A stretch of DNA of 64,000 nt from Pacificoceanicola sp049341065 (GCF_049341065.1 NZ_JBMPIX010000001.1:372001-436000); one strand, 5' to 3'. Counted from the stretch's first letter, positions 9,074-19,127 are shown. A program made the numbers and translations. Notes: generated by a model from the sequence alone, not told the origin.

Positions 9074-12000
9074 ATGAGCTCGCACCAGATTTCACTGAAC
9101 GACCGTTTCGATCTTTCCAAAGAGCAGGTGCTGTTGAACGGCACTCAGGCGCTTGTCCGGCTCATGCTGATCCAGAAAATGCGTGATGCCGCGGCCGGGC
9201 TGAACACCGCAGGCTATGTGACAGGCTATCGCGGGTCGCCGCTTGGCGCGGTTGATATACAGATGCACCGGGCCGAGAAGATCCTGACCGAAGCGGATAT
9301 TCTGTTTCGCGAAGGGCTGAACGAAGATCTCGCCGCGACCGCCCTATGGGGTAGCCAGCAGGCCGAACTGCGCGGCGAAGGCAAATTCGACGGGGTCTTT
9401 GGCCTGTGGTACGGCAAGGGGCCGGGGGTGGACCGCTCAGGCGATGTGATGCGCCATGCCAATATGGCGGGCACTTCGCCGAACGGCGGTGTGATCATGG
9501 CCATGGGGGATGACCATACCGGCGAAAGCTCGACCGTGCTGCACCAATCGGAATGGGCGCTGGTCGATGCCTATATGCCGGTCGTCTCCCCCGCTGGTGT
9601 GCAGGAAATCATGGATTATGGCGTTTACGCCTATGCGCTCAGCCGCTTTGCCGGTGTCTGGGTTGGCCTGAAGACGATGAAAGACACGGTGGAGGCGACA
9701 GCCGTGGTCGATGGCCGCCCTGATCGCATGAAGCTGGTGGTGCCCGAGTTCGACATGCCCGAGGGTGGGTTGAACATCCGCCTGATCGACACGCCCACCG
9801 CGCAGGAAACGCGGATGATCGACTACAAACGCTTTGCCGCCGAGGCGTTTTCCCATGCCAACAAGATGGACAAACGGGTCTGGGGCAAACCGGGGGCCAA
9901 GATCGGGTTTGTTTCGGCGGGCAAGAACTGGCTCGACCTGCTGCACGCCCTGTCGCTGCTTGGGATCGACGAGGCCGAGGCCGAGCGGCTGGGCATCACC
10001 ACCTACAAGGTCGGGCAGGTGTTTCCGCTGGACATGAAGGGTTTTCACGATTGGGCCGAGGGGCTGGACCTGATCGTCATCGTCGAAGAAAAGCGCAAGC
10101 TGATCGAAGTGCAGGTCAAAGAAGCGATCTTTGATGACCGGCGCGGGCGGCGCGTCTATGGCTGGTACAAGGGCGGATCAGGGGCGCTGCACCGCGAAGA
10201 GCTGTTCCCGACGCGCGGCGCGCTGGATCCGGTCTGGATCGCCCGCAAGCTGGGCGACATCCTGATCGAGGAAGGCCGCGGCACTGATGGTGTGAAGGCC
10301 GGGCTGCAAGCTATTGAAGATGCAACCAAAGCGGACAACGCCGAAGAAATCGCGGCGCGCATTCCCTACTTTTGTTCCGGCTGTCCGCACAATTCCAGCA
10401 CCAAGGTGCCCGAGGGCAGCCGCGCTTATGCCGGGATCGGCTGCCACTATATGGCGCAGTGGATGGACCGTTCGACCATCGGCTTTACCCATATGGGCGG
10501 CGAAGGCGCGAATTGGATCGGCGAGGCGCCATTCTCCAAGCGCGGGCATGTGTTCCAGAACCTTGGCGACGGAACCTACAACCATTCCGGCGTGCAGGCG
10601 ATCCGCGCGGCGCTGCTGAACAACACGCATATCACCTACAAGATCCTCTACAACGACGCGGTTGCAATGACGGGCGGGCAGCCCAACGAAGGCGGTTTGT
10701 CGCCCGAACGGATCGCTGCCGAAGTGGCGGCAATGGGCGTTAAGAAAATCGCCGTAGTCTATGATGAGAAAGAGGAAATCGATCTCAAGGGGTATCCCTC
10801 GGGTGCCGAATTGCACGAGCGGGCCGAACTGGACCGGGTGCAAAAGGAACTGGCCGATTTCGACGGCGTGTCGGTGCTGCTGTATATCCAGACCTGCGCG
10901 GCGGAGAAGCGGCGTCGGCGCAAGCGCGGCAAGTTCCCCGACCCGGATCGCCGCGTCTTTATCAACACCGATGTCTGCGAAGGCTGCGGCGATTGCGGGG
11001 TGCAGTCCAACTGCGTTTCGATCGTGCCGATCGAGACCGAGCTTGGCCGGAAGCGGGCGATTGACCAATCCAGCTGCAACAAGGATTTTTCCTGCCTCAA
11101 GGGGTTCTGTCCGTCCTTCGTGACGCTCAAGGGAGCGACGATCAAGAAACCCACGACCAAATCGCTGGACCTGCCAAATCTGCCGACCCCGGACCTGCCA
11201 AAGATCAAGGGCACACATAATCTGGTGATCACGGGCGTTGGCGGCACGGGTGTTGTGACCATCGGTGCGGTGCTGGCGCAGGCGGCGCAGATCGACGGCA
11301 AAGGCGCCGCGATGATGGAGATGGCCGGCCTCGCACAAAAGGGCGGTGCGGTGCACATCCATCTGAGGCTGGCGGAAAAGCCTGACGATATCTCGGCTGT
11401 GCGCGTTGCAACAGGCGAGGCCGATGCGCTGATCGGCGGCGACCTTGTGGTCTCGGCAGGTGCCAAGACCCTTGGCCTGATGACCACGGGCCGCACCGGC
11501 GCAGTGGTCAACAGCCACGAAATCATCACCGGGGACTTTGCCCGAAATACGGAATTCTCATTGCCTGTCGACAGGTTGGAGCTTGCTCTTCAAGCGCGGC
11601 TGCAGGACCGTCTCAGCCTGTTTGACGCCTCGGAACTGGCCAAGACGCTGCTGGGGGATTCGATCTTTTCCAACATGATGATCCTTGGCGCGGCCTGGCA
11701 AAAGGGGCTGGTTCCGTTGACCCATGAGGCCATTTTCGAAGCGATTGCGCTGAATGGCGCGGCGGTGGAAAAGAACCAGCGCGCCTTTGAGATGGGCCGT
11801 TGGGCCATGGTGCATCCGGATGAAGCGGCGGCGATGGTGTCGCCCAGTGTCGTTCAGCTTCCCAAATCGCTGGAGGACAAGATCGCCTTCCGCGCCAATC
11901 ATCTGGTCAAGTTTCAGGGCAAACGGCTGGCCAAGCGTTATCGCAAGCTGGTGGACGGGATCAGCGACGCCCGCCTGCGCGAGGCGGTGGCCAAGGGTTA

Positions 12001-12493
12001 TCACAAGCTTCTGGCCTACAAGGACGAATACGAGGTCGCGCGTCTGCACCTTGAGACCGTCGAAAAGGCCAAACAGCAGTTCGATGGGGATTTCGAGGTG
12101 TCCTACCATCTTGCCCCGCCGATCCTGTCCAAAGAAGGCTCGGACGGGCGCCCGCTGAAAAAGGAATACGGCGCGGGGATGCTGCGCGGGTTCAAGCTGC
12201 TGGCGCGGATGAAGCGCCTTCGGGGAACACCTTTTGACCCCTTTGGCCGCTCGGAAGAACGCCGGATGGAGCGCGCCTTGATCAAGCAATATGAGAAAGA
12301 CATGGCGGAATGGCTGCCCAAGGCGGGGCCAGACCGGATGGACGCGCTTGTGGCCCTGGCCGAATTGCCCCTGCAGATCAGGGGGTTTGGCGCGGTCAAG
12401 CAAGCGAATGAGGCCAAGGCGGCAAAGCGGCGCGAAGAACTGCTGGGCGCGCTGCGTGCCGGGCCAGCCCCAATGAAGCAGGCCGCTGAATAG
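9074..12493 (+). CDS. Indolepyruvate ferredoxin oxidoreductase, fused alpha/beta form
   Basis: A 1,139-residue fusion of the IorA and IorB functions. It oxidatively decarboxylates arylpyruvates (indole-, phenyl-, hydroxyphenylpyruvate) to aryl-acetyl-CoA and passes electrons to ferredoxin or a related carrier. The N-terminal half holds the pyrimidine and TPP-binding domains (GGEGANWIG and NDAVAMTGGQPNEGG, the TPP/Mg site). A cysteine cluster CEGCGDCGVQSNC plus a second group ending in GFCPSF near residues 630-680 fits Fe-S binding. The gamma-type domain begins near GVGGTGVVTIG. This long oxygen-tolerant form is common in aerobic proteobacteria. A GGGAGG site precedes the ATG. Confidence 0.93.
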   Translation: MSSHQISLNDRFDLSKEQVLLNGTQALVRLMLIQKMRDAAAGLNTAGYVTGYRGSPLGAVDIQMHRAEKILTEADILFREGLNEDLAATALWGSQQAELRGEGKFDGVFGLWYGKGPGVDRSGDVMRHANMAGTSPNGGVIMAMGDDHTGESSTVLHQSEWALVDAYMPVVSPAGVQEIMDYGVYAYALSRFAGVWVGLKTMKDTVEATAVVDGRPDRMKLVVPEFDMPEGGLNIRLIDTPTAQETRMIDYKRFAAEAFSHANKMDKRVWGKPGAKIGFVSAGKNWLDLLHALSLLGIDEAEAERLGITTYKVGQVFPLDMKGFHDWAEGLDLIVIVEEKRKLIEVQVKEAIFDDRRGRRVYGWYKGGSGALHREELFPTRGALDPVWIARKLGDILIEEGRGTDGVKAGLQAIEDATKADNAEEIAARIPYFCSGCPHNSSTKVPEGSRAYAGIGCHYMAQWMDRSTIGFTHMGGEGANWIGEAPFSKRGHVFQNLGDGTYNHSGVQAIRAALLNNTHITYKILYNDAVAMTGGQPNEGGLSPERIAAEVAAMGVKKIAVVYDEKEEIDLKGYPSGAELHERAELDRVQKELADFDGVSVLLYIQTCAAEKRRRRKRGKFPDPDRRVFINTDVCEGCGDCGVQSNCVSIVPIETELGRKRAIDQSSCNKDFSCLKGFCPSFVTLKGATIKKPTTKSLDLPNLPTPDLPKIKGTHNLVITGVGGTGVVTIGAVLAQAAQIDGKGAAMMEMAGLAQKGGAVHIHLRLAEKPDDISAVRVATGEADALIGGDLVVSAGAKTLGLMTTGRTGAVVNSHEIITGDFARNTEFSLPVDRLELALQARLQDRLSLFDASELAKTLLGDSIFSNMMILGAAWQKGLVPLTHEAIFEAIALNGAAVEKNQRAFEMGRWAMVHPDEAAAMVSPSVVQLPKSLEDKIAFRANHLVKFQGKRLAKRYRKLVDGISDARLREAVAKGYHKLLAYKDEYEVARLHLETVEKAKQQFDGDFEVSYHLAPPILSKEGSDGRPLKKEYGAGMLRGFKLLARMKRLRGTPFDPFGRSEERRMERALIKQYEKDMAEWLPKAGPDRMDALVALAELPLQIRGFGAVKQANEAKAAKRREELLGALRAGPAPMKQAAE

Positions 12494-12586
12494 CGGCCTG
12501 TCGGCTTCCCTGTCAGAAAACCTTTATCTCTGCGTTACATCCTCTCGCCATGACGGGGAAACAGCGTTAAAAGCTGCGCACTGATT

Positions 12587-13507
12587 ATGAGGACCATGGC
12601 GATGCCACAGAGGCGTCAGGTTGCCCGCGACATATCCTACAGCTACTCGGCCACGACGCGGGGCGGGAAGGCGGTGATACGCCTGATGGAGAATGCCACG
12701 GGCCGTCTGTCCTTGATGAAACGCGCGCAGGGTTATGAGACCGAGATCGCCGAGGGGCGCGATTTCTGGCAGGTTATGGTGGAACGCTACGGCCTTGGGC
12801 TTGAGGTGATGGCGGGGCATCTGGATGACATTCCGAAGGACGGGCCGCTGATCGTCATTGCCAACCACCCCTACGGCATTCTCGATGGGCTGATGATGGG
12901 GCATATCCTGTCGGTGGTGCGCGGTGATTTCCGCATTCTCGCCAACAGCGTCTTTCGCAAGGCTGAGGATCTGAACAAGGTGATCCTGCCGGTCGATTTC
13001 GACGGCAGCAAAGAGGCACTGCGCCTGAACCTCGAAACCCGCAAGGCCGCGCTGGACTATCTGGGGCAGGGCGGGTGCATCGGGATTTTCCCGGGCGGCA
13101 CGGTGGCGACTGGCGCTACACCCTTCGCGCGCCCGATGGATCCCGGCTGGCGCACCTTCACCGCCAAGATGATCGCCAAATCCGGTGCGCGCGTGGTGCC
13201 GATCTATTTTGACGGCCATACCTCGCGGCTGTTCCAACTGGCCAGCCACTTGCACAGCACCCTGCGCATGGGCCTTTTGATCAAGGAATTCCGCAAACGT
13301 GTGGATACACCGGTGCGGGTCTCCATCGGCCAACCCATCGCGCCCGAGCAGATCGCCGCAAGAGCCAGGGATGCGCGCGCGCTTATGGATTTCCTTAGAA
13401 AAGCGACGTATGAGTTATCCCCAATCCCGCTCAAATCCTATGAGTACGGGTTTGAGTTCGAGGAAAAACAAAAGAGCGGCGATGAGCCGCCTCGGCGCAT
13501 ATATTGA
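12587..13507 (+). CDS. Lysophospholipid acyltransferase family protein
   Basis: A 306-residue protein of the PlsC/LPLAT superfamily, which moves an acyl chain onto a glycerolipid or related acceptor at the inner membrane. Block I reads NHPYGILDG, so the catalytic His and Asp are five residues apart (H-x5-D) instead of the usual H-x4-D. This variant is typical of ornithine-lipid-like or hemolysin-type acyltransferases. Block III is FPGGT in place of FPEGT. No clear transmembrane helix is present. Start choice is between 12587 and the ATGs at 12596 and 12602. It lies 18 bases upstream of murI and is probably co-transcribed. The acceptor lipid is unknown. Confidence 0.78.
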   Translation: MRTMAMPQRRQVARDISYSYSATTRGGKAVIRLMENATGRLSLMKRAQGYETEIAEGRDFWQVMVERYGLGLEVMAGHLDDIPKDGPLIVIANHPYGILDGLMMGHILSVVRGDFRILANSVFRKAEDLNKVILPVDFDGSKEALRLNLETRKAALDYLGQGGCIGIFPGGTVATGATPFARPMDPGWRTFTAKMIAKSGARVVPIYFDGHTSRLFQLASHLHSTLRMGLLIKEFRKRVDTPVRVSIGQPIAPEQIAARARDARALMDFLRKATYELSPIPLKSYEYGFEFEEKQKSGDEPPRRIY

Positions 13508-13525
13508 GTGGCAGGAGCCTGAACC

Positions 13526-14338
13526 ATGGCAGTTGGCGTTTTCGATTCGGGCCTTGGCGGCCTCACGGTACTGGATGCAGTCAGCAAGCGGCTGCCGGAT
13601 GTCCCCTTTGCGTATTTCGCGGACAGCGCTCATGCGCCTTATGGCGTGCGCGATGCGGATGACGTTTACAACCTGACCTGCGCCGCGACCGAACGGCTTT
13701 GGGACGAAGGCTGCGATCTGGTGATCCTCGCCTGTAACACGGCCAGCGCCGCAGCGCTGCGGCGGATGCAGGAAAGCTGGATTCCGCGTGACAAGCGGGT
13801 ACTGGGCGTCTTTGTCCCGCTGATCGAGGCGCTGACCGAACGCCAGTGGGGCGACAACTCGCCTCCGCGCGAAGTGGCGGTGAAACATGTGGCCTTGTTT
13901 GCCACGCCCGCCACCGTGTCCAGCCGCGCCTTTCAGCGCGAACTGGCCTTCCGCGCGATTGGGGTCGATGTGGAGGCGCAGGCCTGCGGCGGTCTGGTCG
14001 ATGCCATCGAAGAGGGCGACATGATCCTGGCCGAAGCGCTGGTGCGCTCGCATGTGGACGCGCTGAAACGCAAGATGCCAAAGCCCGAGGCGGCCATTTT
14101 GGGCTGCACCCACTACCCGTTGATGCAAGAGATATTCCAGGATGCCCTTGGCGCGGAGGTGGATGTCTACAGTCAGGCCAATCTGGTGGCCGAGTCGCTG
14201 GCCGACTATCTGACGCGCCATCCGGGAATGCTGGGCAGCGGCACCGACAGCTGTTTTTTGACCACCGGCAACCCCGAGAAAGTCTCGCGGCACGCGACAC
14301 AATTCTTGCGTCGCAAGATTGAATTTTCCTCGGCCTGA
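13526..14338 (+). CDS. murI: Glutamate racemase
   Basis: A 270-residue protein that makes D-glutamate for peptidoglycan. The start GVFDSGLGGLTV is the family's nucleotide-like loop. The two catalytic cysteines are in ACNTASAAAL and LGCTHYPLM. Length matches the family. The ATG has AGGAG 11 bases upstream and follows the acyltransferase by 18 bases. Confidence 0.95.
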   Translation: MAVGVFDSGLGGLTVLDAVSKRLPDVPFAYFADSAHAPYGVRDADDVYNLTCAATERLWDEGCDLVILACNTASAAALRRMQESWIPRDKRVLGVFVPLIEALTERQWGDNSPPREVAVKHVALFATPATVSSRAFQRELAFRAIGVDVEAQACGGLVDAIEEGDMILAEALVRSHVDALKRKMPKPEAAILGCTHYPLMQEIFQDALGAEVDVYSQANLVAESLADYLTRHPGMLGSGTDSCFLTTGNPEKVSRHATQFLRRKIEFSSA

Positions 14339-14618
14339 CAGGCCGCGATATTGGCGCGGGCCAAGGTCTTTGAAACAAGGCTCCGTTCAGCCCTTGGCCA
14401 ACCGGAAACGATGGCGGCGCGTTGGGGACAATGAAGAGGATTGATCCCGGACCGCTGCGCCGATATAGCAACGGGCAATGAGACAACAGATGCTTGCCAA
14501 GACAGTCCGGTCCTTGCGACGATAACGCGCCAGCGCGGCACACGTCGCTTAGTCTTGGTTTTCCCTTGATCCCGGCGTTTTGGCCTGTCCCGGCGCCCCT
14601 CTACATTCAGGTTCTCAC

Positions 14619-15647
14619 ATGCCCCATTCCATCGCCATCATCGGCGCGTCCGGCTATACCGGCGCCGAGCTTGTCCGGCTGATTGCCACGCACCCGTCGT
14701 TTGAAATCAAAGCCCTGGCCGCAAATTCCAAGGCGGGGCAGAGCATGGCTCAGGTGTTTCCGCATCTGCGCCATCTGGATCTGCCGGATCTGGTGACATG
14801 GGAACAGATCGACTTTGACCAGATCGACCTGTGCTTCTGCGCCCTGCCGCACAAGACCAGTCAGGAAGTGATCTCGCAATTGCCGACGTCTGTGAAGATC
14901 GTTGATCTGAGCGCGGATTTCCGGCTCCGCGATCCTGCGGAATATGAAAAGTGGTATGGCAACAAACATGCTGCCATCGAAATGCAGAAAGAGGCGGTCT
15001 ACGGGCTGACTGAGTTCTACCGCGCCGAAATTTCCAAAGCGCGGCTGGTGGCGGGCACCGGATGCAACGCGGCGACCGGTCAGTTCATTCTGCGGCCGTT
15101 GATTGCGGCCGGGGTGATTGATCTCGATGAGATCATCCTTGATCTGCAATGTGGCGTGTCGGGGGCAGGACGGTCCTTGAAAGAGAACCTGCTGCATGCC
15201 GAACTGTCCGAGGGGACAAATGCCTATTCGGTCGGCGGCACGCACCGGCATCTGGGCGAATTCGATCAGGAATTCAGCGCCATTGCCGGACGCGAGGTGA
15301 AAATCCAGTTCACGCCGCATCTTGGACCGTTCAACCGGGGCATTCTGGCGACGGCCTATGTGCGCGGGGATGTATCGGCGGTGCTGGAGACGCTCCAGAG
15401 CGCTTATGCTGAGGAGCCGTTTGTCGAGGTTCTCCCGATGGGCGAAACGCCGAGTACGCACCATGTGCGCGGCTCGAATTTTTGCCATATTGGTGTGGTT
15501 TCCGACCGTATCTCCGGGCGGACCATCGTGGTGGCGGCCCTGGACAATCTGACCAAGGGCAGTTCGGGGCAGGCGGTGCAGAACGCCAACCTGATGCTCG
15601 GCGAAGATGAGACGGCAGGCCTGATGCTTTCGCCTTGCTTTCCTTGA
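14619..15647 (+). CDS. argC: N-acetyl-gamma-glutamyl-phosphate reductase
   Basis: A 342-residue protein that reduces N-acetylglutamyl phosphate with NADPH in arginine synthesis. The Rossmann loop IGASGYTGAELVRL opens the protein, and the catalytic cysteine is in GTGCNAATGQF. The start at 14619 places the loop at the N-terminus; an in-frame ATG 13 codons earlier has no homology. The 280-bp gap before it (14339-14618) holds no gene I can see. Confidence 0.96.
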   Translation: MPHSIAIIGASGYTGAELVRLIATHPSFEIKALAANSKAGQSMAQVFPHLRHLDLPDLVTWEQIDFDQIDLCFCALPHKTSQEVISQLPTSVKIVDLSADFRLRDPAEYEKWYGNKHAAIEMQKEAVYGLTEFYRAEISKARLVAGTGCNAATGQFILRPLIAAGVIDLDEIILDLQCGVSGAGRSLKENLLHAELSEGTNAYSVGGTHRHLGEFDQEFSAIAGREVKIQFTPHLGPFNRGILATAYVRGDVSAVLETLQSAYAEEPFVEVLPMGETPSTHHVRGSNFCHIGVVSDRISGRTIVVAALDNLTKGSSGQAVQNANLMLGEDETAGLMLSPCFP

Positions 15648-15680
15648 TCCAAAGGGGCGCCTGAGGCGCACAGGTTGGTA

Positions 15681-15724
15681 TGCGTTCAGGCCACGCAGGC
15701 CTTGGGGGCAAGCCCCCAAACCCC
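15681..15724. repeat. Intergenic GC-rich palindromic repeat, copy 1
   Basis: A 44-base stretch whose first 29 bases are identical to 32434-32462. It contains TTGGGGGC / GCCCCCAA, a strong inverted repeat. Found only between genes (here argC and ccmE). Part of the same family as 32434-32502, 38224-38268 and probably 58018-58063. It can form a hairpin and may act as a terminator. Confidence 0.7.
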
Positions 15725-15862
15725 AGCCTGCGACTGGGTAAGTCCAAGCCTGAGACCGTTCGGGCGGAGCTTCGGGCGCGGCAAATCGCGCGGGGGCTTC
15801 GTTTCGTATTCTGAATCGCTTATATAGGTTTGGAACAACGCGTCGATTGCAGGAGGCCTCGG

Positions 15863-16312
15863 ATGGCTTTGAAGTCGCTGAAAAAGAAACGCCGGATGCA
15901 GGTGATTGCACTGGCCTCGGTTGCCCTGATCGTCTCCACCGGTTTGATCGGCTATGCCATGCGCGACGGGATCAACTTTTTTCGCTCGCCGAGTCAGGTT
16001 TTCGATTCGCCCCCGAGCCCGTCTGAAACGTTCCGTATTGGCGGGCTTGTGGAAGAGGGATCGTTGGTGCGCGGGCAAGGCCACGAGATCCGCTTTAGCG
16101 TGACCGACGGCGGCGCGACCATTCCGGTGGTTTATACCGGTGTGCTGCCCGATCTTTTCGCCGAAAATCAAGGCATGGTCGGCACTGGGCGCTATGTGAA
16201 TGGCACCTTTGAAGCGCATGAAATCCTTGCGAAACACGATGAAAACTACATGCCGAAAGAAGTTGTCGACGCGCTGAAAGAGCAGGGCGTTTACAAAGAG
16301 CCGGGCAGTTAG
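15863..16312 (+). CDS. ccmE: Cytochrome c maturation protein CcmE (heme chaperone)
   Basis: A 149-residue protein with one N-terminal membrane anchor (about residues 10-31) and a periplasmic OB-fold. It accepts heme from CcmC as a covalent adduct and hands it to the CcmF/H ligase for c-type cytochromes. GHEIRFSVTD and VVYTGVLPDLF are family segments, and the heme-binding histidine lies in AHEILAKHDENYMP. The ATG at 15863 has AGGAGG 8 bases upstream; a longer frame from 15830 lacks support. The other ccm genes are not here. It converges on a histidine kinase gene with a 4-base overlap. Confidence 0.95.
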   Translation: MALKSLKKKRRMQVIALASVALIVSTGLIGYAMRDGINFFRSPSQVFDSPPSPSETFRIGGLVEEGSLVRGQGHEIRFSVTDGGATIPVVYTGVLPDLFAENQGMVGTGRYVNGTFEAHEILAKHDENYMPKEVVDALKEQGVYKEPGS

Positions 16313-17598
16313 GCTTTCGGCAGCAGCAAGGTGGCGCTCAGGCCGCCTTCGGGGCGGTTTTCCAGGCTCAGGGCACCGCCGGATTGTTGCGCAAATCCCT
16401 TTACGGACGAAAGGCCAAGCCCGGGGCCCTGACCAACCGCTTTGGTTGTAAAGAAGGGCTCGGCCAGCATCGGCAAAGATTCCGCGTCCACTCCGGGCCC
16501 GTCGTCCTCGATCGTGATCGCCAAATAGGGCGGGGCGGATTCCGGCGCGCCGTCGGTTCCGGGGCGTTCGTTGACTACGCGGGACTTCAGCCAGATCGTG
16601 CCGCGCCCTTTCAGGGCATCCTGCGCATTCAGGCAAAGCTGTATCAAAACGGTGTCCAGCATGTCCCGGTCTGCAAAGACGGCAAAGTCGGGATCCTGTA
16701 CCTCTGAATGCAGGGTAATGCCGCGATCCAGAAGGTCGTTCAGCAATGACGTCATGTGCGCATGCAGGCAGGAGGCCTTGAGAGCGACTGGACGCAAACG
16801 CGCGCGTCCGCTTGTGGCCAGCAACTGGCGCACGGTCATTGCTGCGCGCTGCGCGGCCAGTTGGGCATCATGGACCGCGCGGTCACGCTCCTTTTCGTCC
16901 ATTACGGCGCTGTACAGCTCCAGATTTCCAAGGATTGCGGTCAGGATGTTGTTGAAATCATGCGCGACGCCGCCGACAAACTGGGTCAACGCACGGGCCT
17001 TTTGCGATTGCGCATAGCGCATCTGCGACGCGCGCAGCGCCTTGTTATGTGCCTGCTGTCCCAGAATGGCGCGATAATAGTAGGTCAACACGGCCAGACA
17101 GGCAAAGCTTGCGGCGGCGAGCTGGTAGATACCTTCCATTCGGGGCGCCAGAACGACGAACAAGACGATAATGGCAAAGGTAAATTGCACCGCATCGGAT
17201 GCCGCAAGGATGGTATCAACATCGCCTCGGTGAAAATTGTAAAGCAGCAGTCCGACCAAGCCAATCGTCCCGACGAAGACATATGCCGTGCCTTCCAGCG
17301 TGATCAGGTAGAGCGGACAGGCAAGGAAAATGAGAGCCGAGATATTGTACAGCGCAAGGCAGACCACGAATTGCAGTTCACGGTTGCTCTTGGGTTTGAC
17401 ATGAAGAGCGACCGCAAAGACGAATTCGGCAAGAAGGTAGGCCGCGATCCAGTACAGGAAAAAGGCATTCCGCGTCGCGAGAAAAACCAGCGTTATGGAA
17501 ATTGTAACAAGGACATAGCGAAACGCCGCCTCTGCCCAGGAACCAAAGTCTGCGCGCCGTAGTTTTTCAATTTTGGCGTCGACCGAATTGCCAAACAT
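16309..17598 (-). CDS. Membrane histidine kinase (orphan sensor)
   Basis: A 429-residue protein. Five to six hydrophobic segments fill about residues 22-180. A HisKA-like region follows with the phospho-acceptor in GGVAHDFNNILTAILGN, then an ATPase domain with an N box (LCLNAQDAL), DDGPGVD and GLGLSSVKGFAQQSGG. HDFNN is typical of the HisKA subgroup often linked to a receiver, but no receiver domain is attached and none lies next to the gene. The signal and partner are unknown. No periplasmic sensor domain is evident, so sensing may be within the membrane. Confidence 0.9.
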   Translation of the reverse strand: MFGNSVDAKIEKLRRADFGSWAEAAFRYVLVTISITLVFLATRNAFFLYWIAAYLLAEFVFAVALHVKPKSNRELQFVVCLALYNISALIFLACPLYLITLEGTAYVFVGTIGLVGLLLYNFHRGDVDTILAASDAVQFTFAIIVLFVVLAPRMEGIYQLAAASFACLAVLTYYYRAILGQQAHNKALRASQMRYAQSQKARALTQFVGGVAHDFNNILTAILGNLELYSAVMDEKERDRAVHDAQLAAQRAAMTVRQLLATSGRARLRPVALKASCLHAHMTSLLNDLLDRGITLHSEVQDPDFAVFADRDMLDTVLIQLCLNAQDALKGRGTIWLKSRVVNERPGTDGAPESAPPYLAITIEDDGPGVDAESLPMLAEPFFTTKAVGQGPGLGLSSVKGFAQQSGGALSLENRPEGGLSATLLLPKA

Positions 17599-17715
17599 AT
17601 GGTCCGTTCAAATCACTTAACTATTAGCCAGTTAAGCTACGCGCAAAACTTCCATTTGGGAAGAAAAACCGGAGGGTGGGTCCTTTGGGATGGCAATTAC
17701 GGGGGCAGGCGTTTG

Positions 17716-17738
17716 GGGGCCACCACACCGGCGGCCCC
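17716..17738 (-). terminator. Hairpin downstream of eno
   Basis: A GGGGCC / GGCCCC inverted repeat separated by 11 bases, ten bases past the eno stop. No clear T tract follows on the minus strand, so intrinsic termination is only possible. Confidence 0.4.
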
Positions 17739-17747
17739 TACGCAGTC

Positions 17748-19022
17748 TTATTTCAGGATCGACCGGCCTGCGTATTCGGCGGTCTCGCCCAGCAGCTCTT
17801 CGATGCGGATCAACTGGTTGTATTTGGCGAGCCGGTCCGACCGAGCCAGGCTGCCGGTCTTGATCTGACCGCAGTTGGTGGCAACCGCGAGATCGGCAAT
17901 GGTTGCGTCCTCGGTTTCGCCAGAACGGTGCGACATGACGTTGGTCATGCGGGCGCGGTGTGCCATGTCAACGGCGCGCAGGGTTTCGGTCAGCGTGCCG
18001 ATCTGGTTGACCTTGACCAGCATGGAGTTGGCGCAGCCGCTCTCGATCCCCATGGCAAGGCGCGCAGGGTTGGTGACGAACAGATCGTCGCCGACCAGCT
18101 GGATTTTTTCGCCCAGAACCTCGGTCAGGGTGCGCCAGCCGTCCCAGTCATCCTCGGCGCAGCCATCTTCGATCGAGATGATCGGGTAGTCGCTGCACAG
18201 CGCTGCAAGGTAGGCGACGTTTTCATCGGATGTCAGCGATTTGCCTTCGCCTTTCATCTCGTATTTGCCGTCCTTGAAATATTCAGTCGAGGCGCAGTCG
18301 AGCGCGAGGTAGATGTCTTCGCCCGGTTTGTAGCCGGCCTTTTCGATGGACTGCAGGATGAAATCCAGCGCTTCGCGGGTCGAGGCGATATTGGGGGCAA
18401 AGCCACCTTCGTCGCCGATGCCGGTGGACAGGCCCGCGGCGGACAGCTCTTTTTTCAGGGTGTGGAAAACTTCCGATCCCATGCGCACGGCGTCACGGAT
18501 GTTCGTGGCGCTGACCGGCATGATCATGAATTCCTGAATGTCGATCGGGTTGTCGGCATGTTCGCCGCCATTGATGATGTTCATCATCGGGACGGGAAGC
18601 ACGCGGGCCGAGGTGCCGCCGACATACCGGAACAGCGGCTGGCCAGTGAAGTCCGCGGCGGCCTTGGCCACGGCCAGCGACACACCAAGGATGGCGTTGG
18701 CGCCAAGGCGGCCTTTGTTGTCGGTGCCGTCGAGTTCGCACATCGCCATATCGATGGCGACCTGTTCGGTAGCGTCGTAGCCAAGGATCGCCTCGGCAAT
18801 CTCGCCGTTCACGGCGGCGACGGCTTCCAACACGCCTTTGCCCATGTAGCGCGACTTGTCACCATCGCGCTTTTCGACGGCCTCGTGCACGCCGGTAGAG
18901 GCGCCAGAGGGGACAGCGGCGCGGCCCATGGTTCCGTCTTCGAGGGTGACGTCGACCTCGACGGTCGGGTTGCCCCGGCTGTCCAGAATTTCGCGGGCGT
19001 GGATGTCGATGATGGTGCTCAT
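17748..19022 (-). CDS. eno: Enolase
   Basis: A 424-residue enolase, which interconverts 2-phosphoglycerate and phosphoenolpyruvate. Family motifs are IHAREILDSRGNPTVEVDV at the N-terminus, GDEGGFAPN, the metal ligands in SIEDGCAEDDW and VGDDLFVTN, and SHRSGETEDATIADLAV. I chose the ATG at 19022; a frame from 19070 would add 16 residues with no homology. A palindrome at 19090-19105, 68 bases upstream, resembles a CceR operator. Confidence 0.97.
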   Translation of the reverse strand: MSTIIDIHAREILDSRGNPTVEVDVTLEDGTMGRAAVPSGASTGVHEAVEKRDGDKSRYMGKGVLEAVAAVNGEIAEAILGYDATEQVAIDMAMCELDGTDNKGRLGANAILGVSLAVAKAAADFTGQPLFRYVGGTSARVLPVPMMNIINGGEHADNPIDIQEFMIMPVSATNIRDAVRMGSEVFHTLKKELSAAGLSTGIGDEGGFAPNIASTREALDFILQSIEKAGYKPGEDIYLALDCASTEYFKDGKYEMKGEGKSLTSDENVAYLAALCSDYPIISIEDGCAEDDWDGWRTLTEVLGEKIQLVGDDLFVTNPARLAMGIESGCANSMLVKVNQIGTLTETLRAVDMAHRARMTNVMSHRSGETEDATIADLAVATNCGQIKTGSLARSDRLAKYNQLIRIEELLGETAEYAGRSILK

Positions 19023-19089
19023 GGGGTCGGTCCCTTTGGCGATTAAATTTGCTGCTGTCATATCAGGCATGGCGAGAATGTAAACAATT

Positions 19090-19105
19090 CCGTTAACGCT
19101 AACGG
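19090..19105. promoter_or_regulatory. CceR-like palindrome upstream of eno
   Basis: CCGTTAACGCTAACGG, a 16-bp palindrome with one mismatched central pair. The core TTAACGCTAA also occurs upstream of gap, and a close variant upstream of pgm. In Rhodobacter sphaeroides the LacI-type regulator CceR controls these pathway genes through TTA-rich palindromes of this form (established for the family, recalled from memory). Two further GCTAACG half-sites lie at about 19126-19146 inside the 3' end of the next gene. Confidence 0.65.
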
Positions 19106-19127
19106 AGCCTTGTGGCAGGGGGTTGCG

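Noticed and set aside
10178..11518. A 446-codon minus-strand frame opposite the oxidoreductase
   Set aside because: It is antisense to a conserved enzyme and has a His/Arg-rich composition typical of shadow frames.
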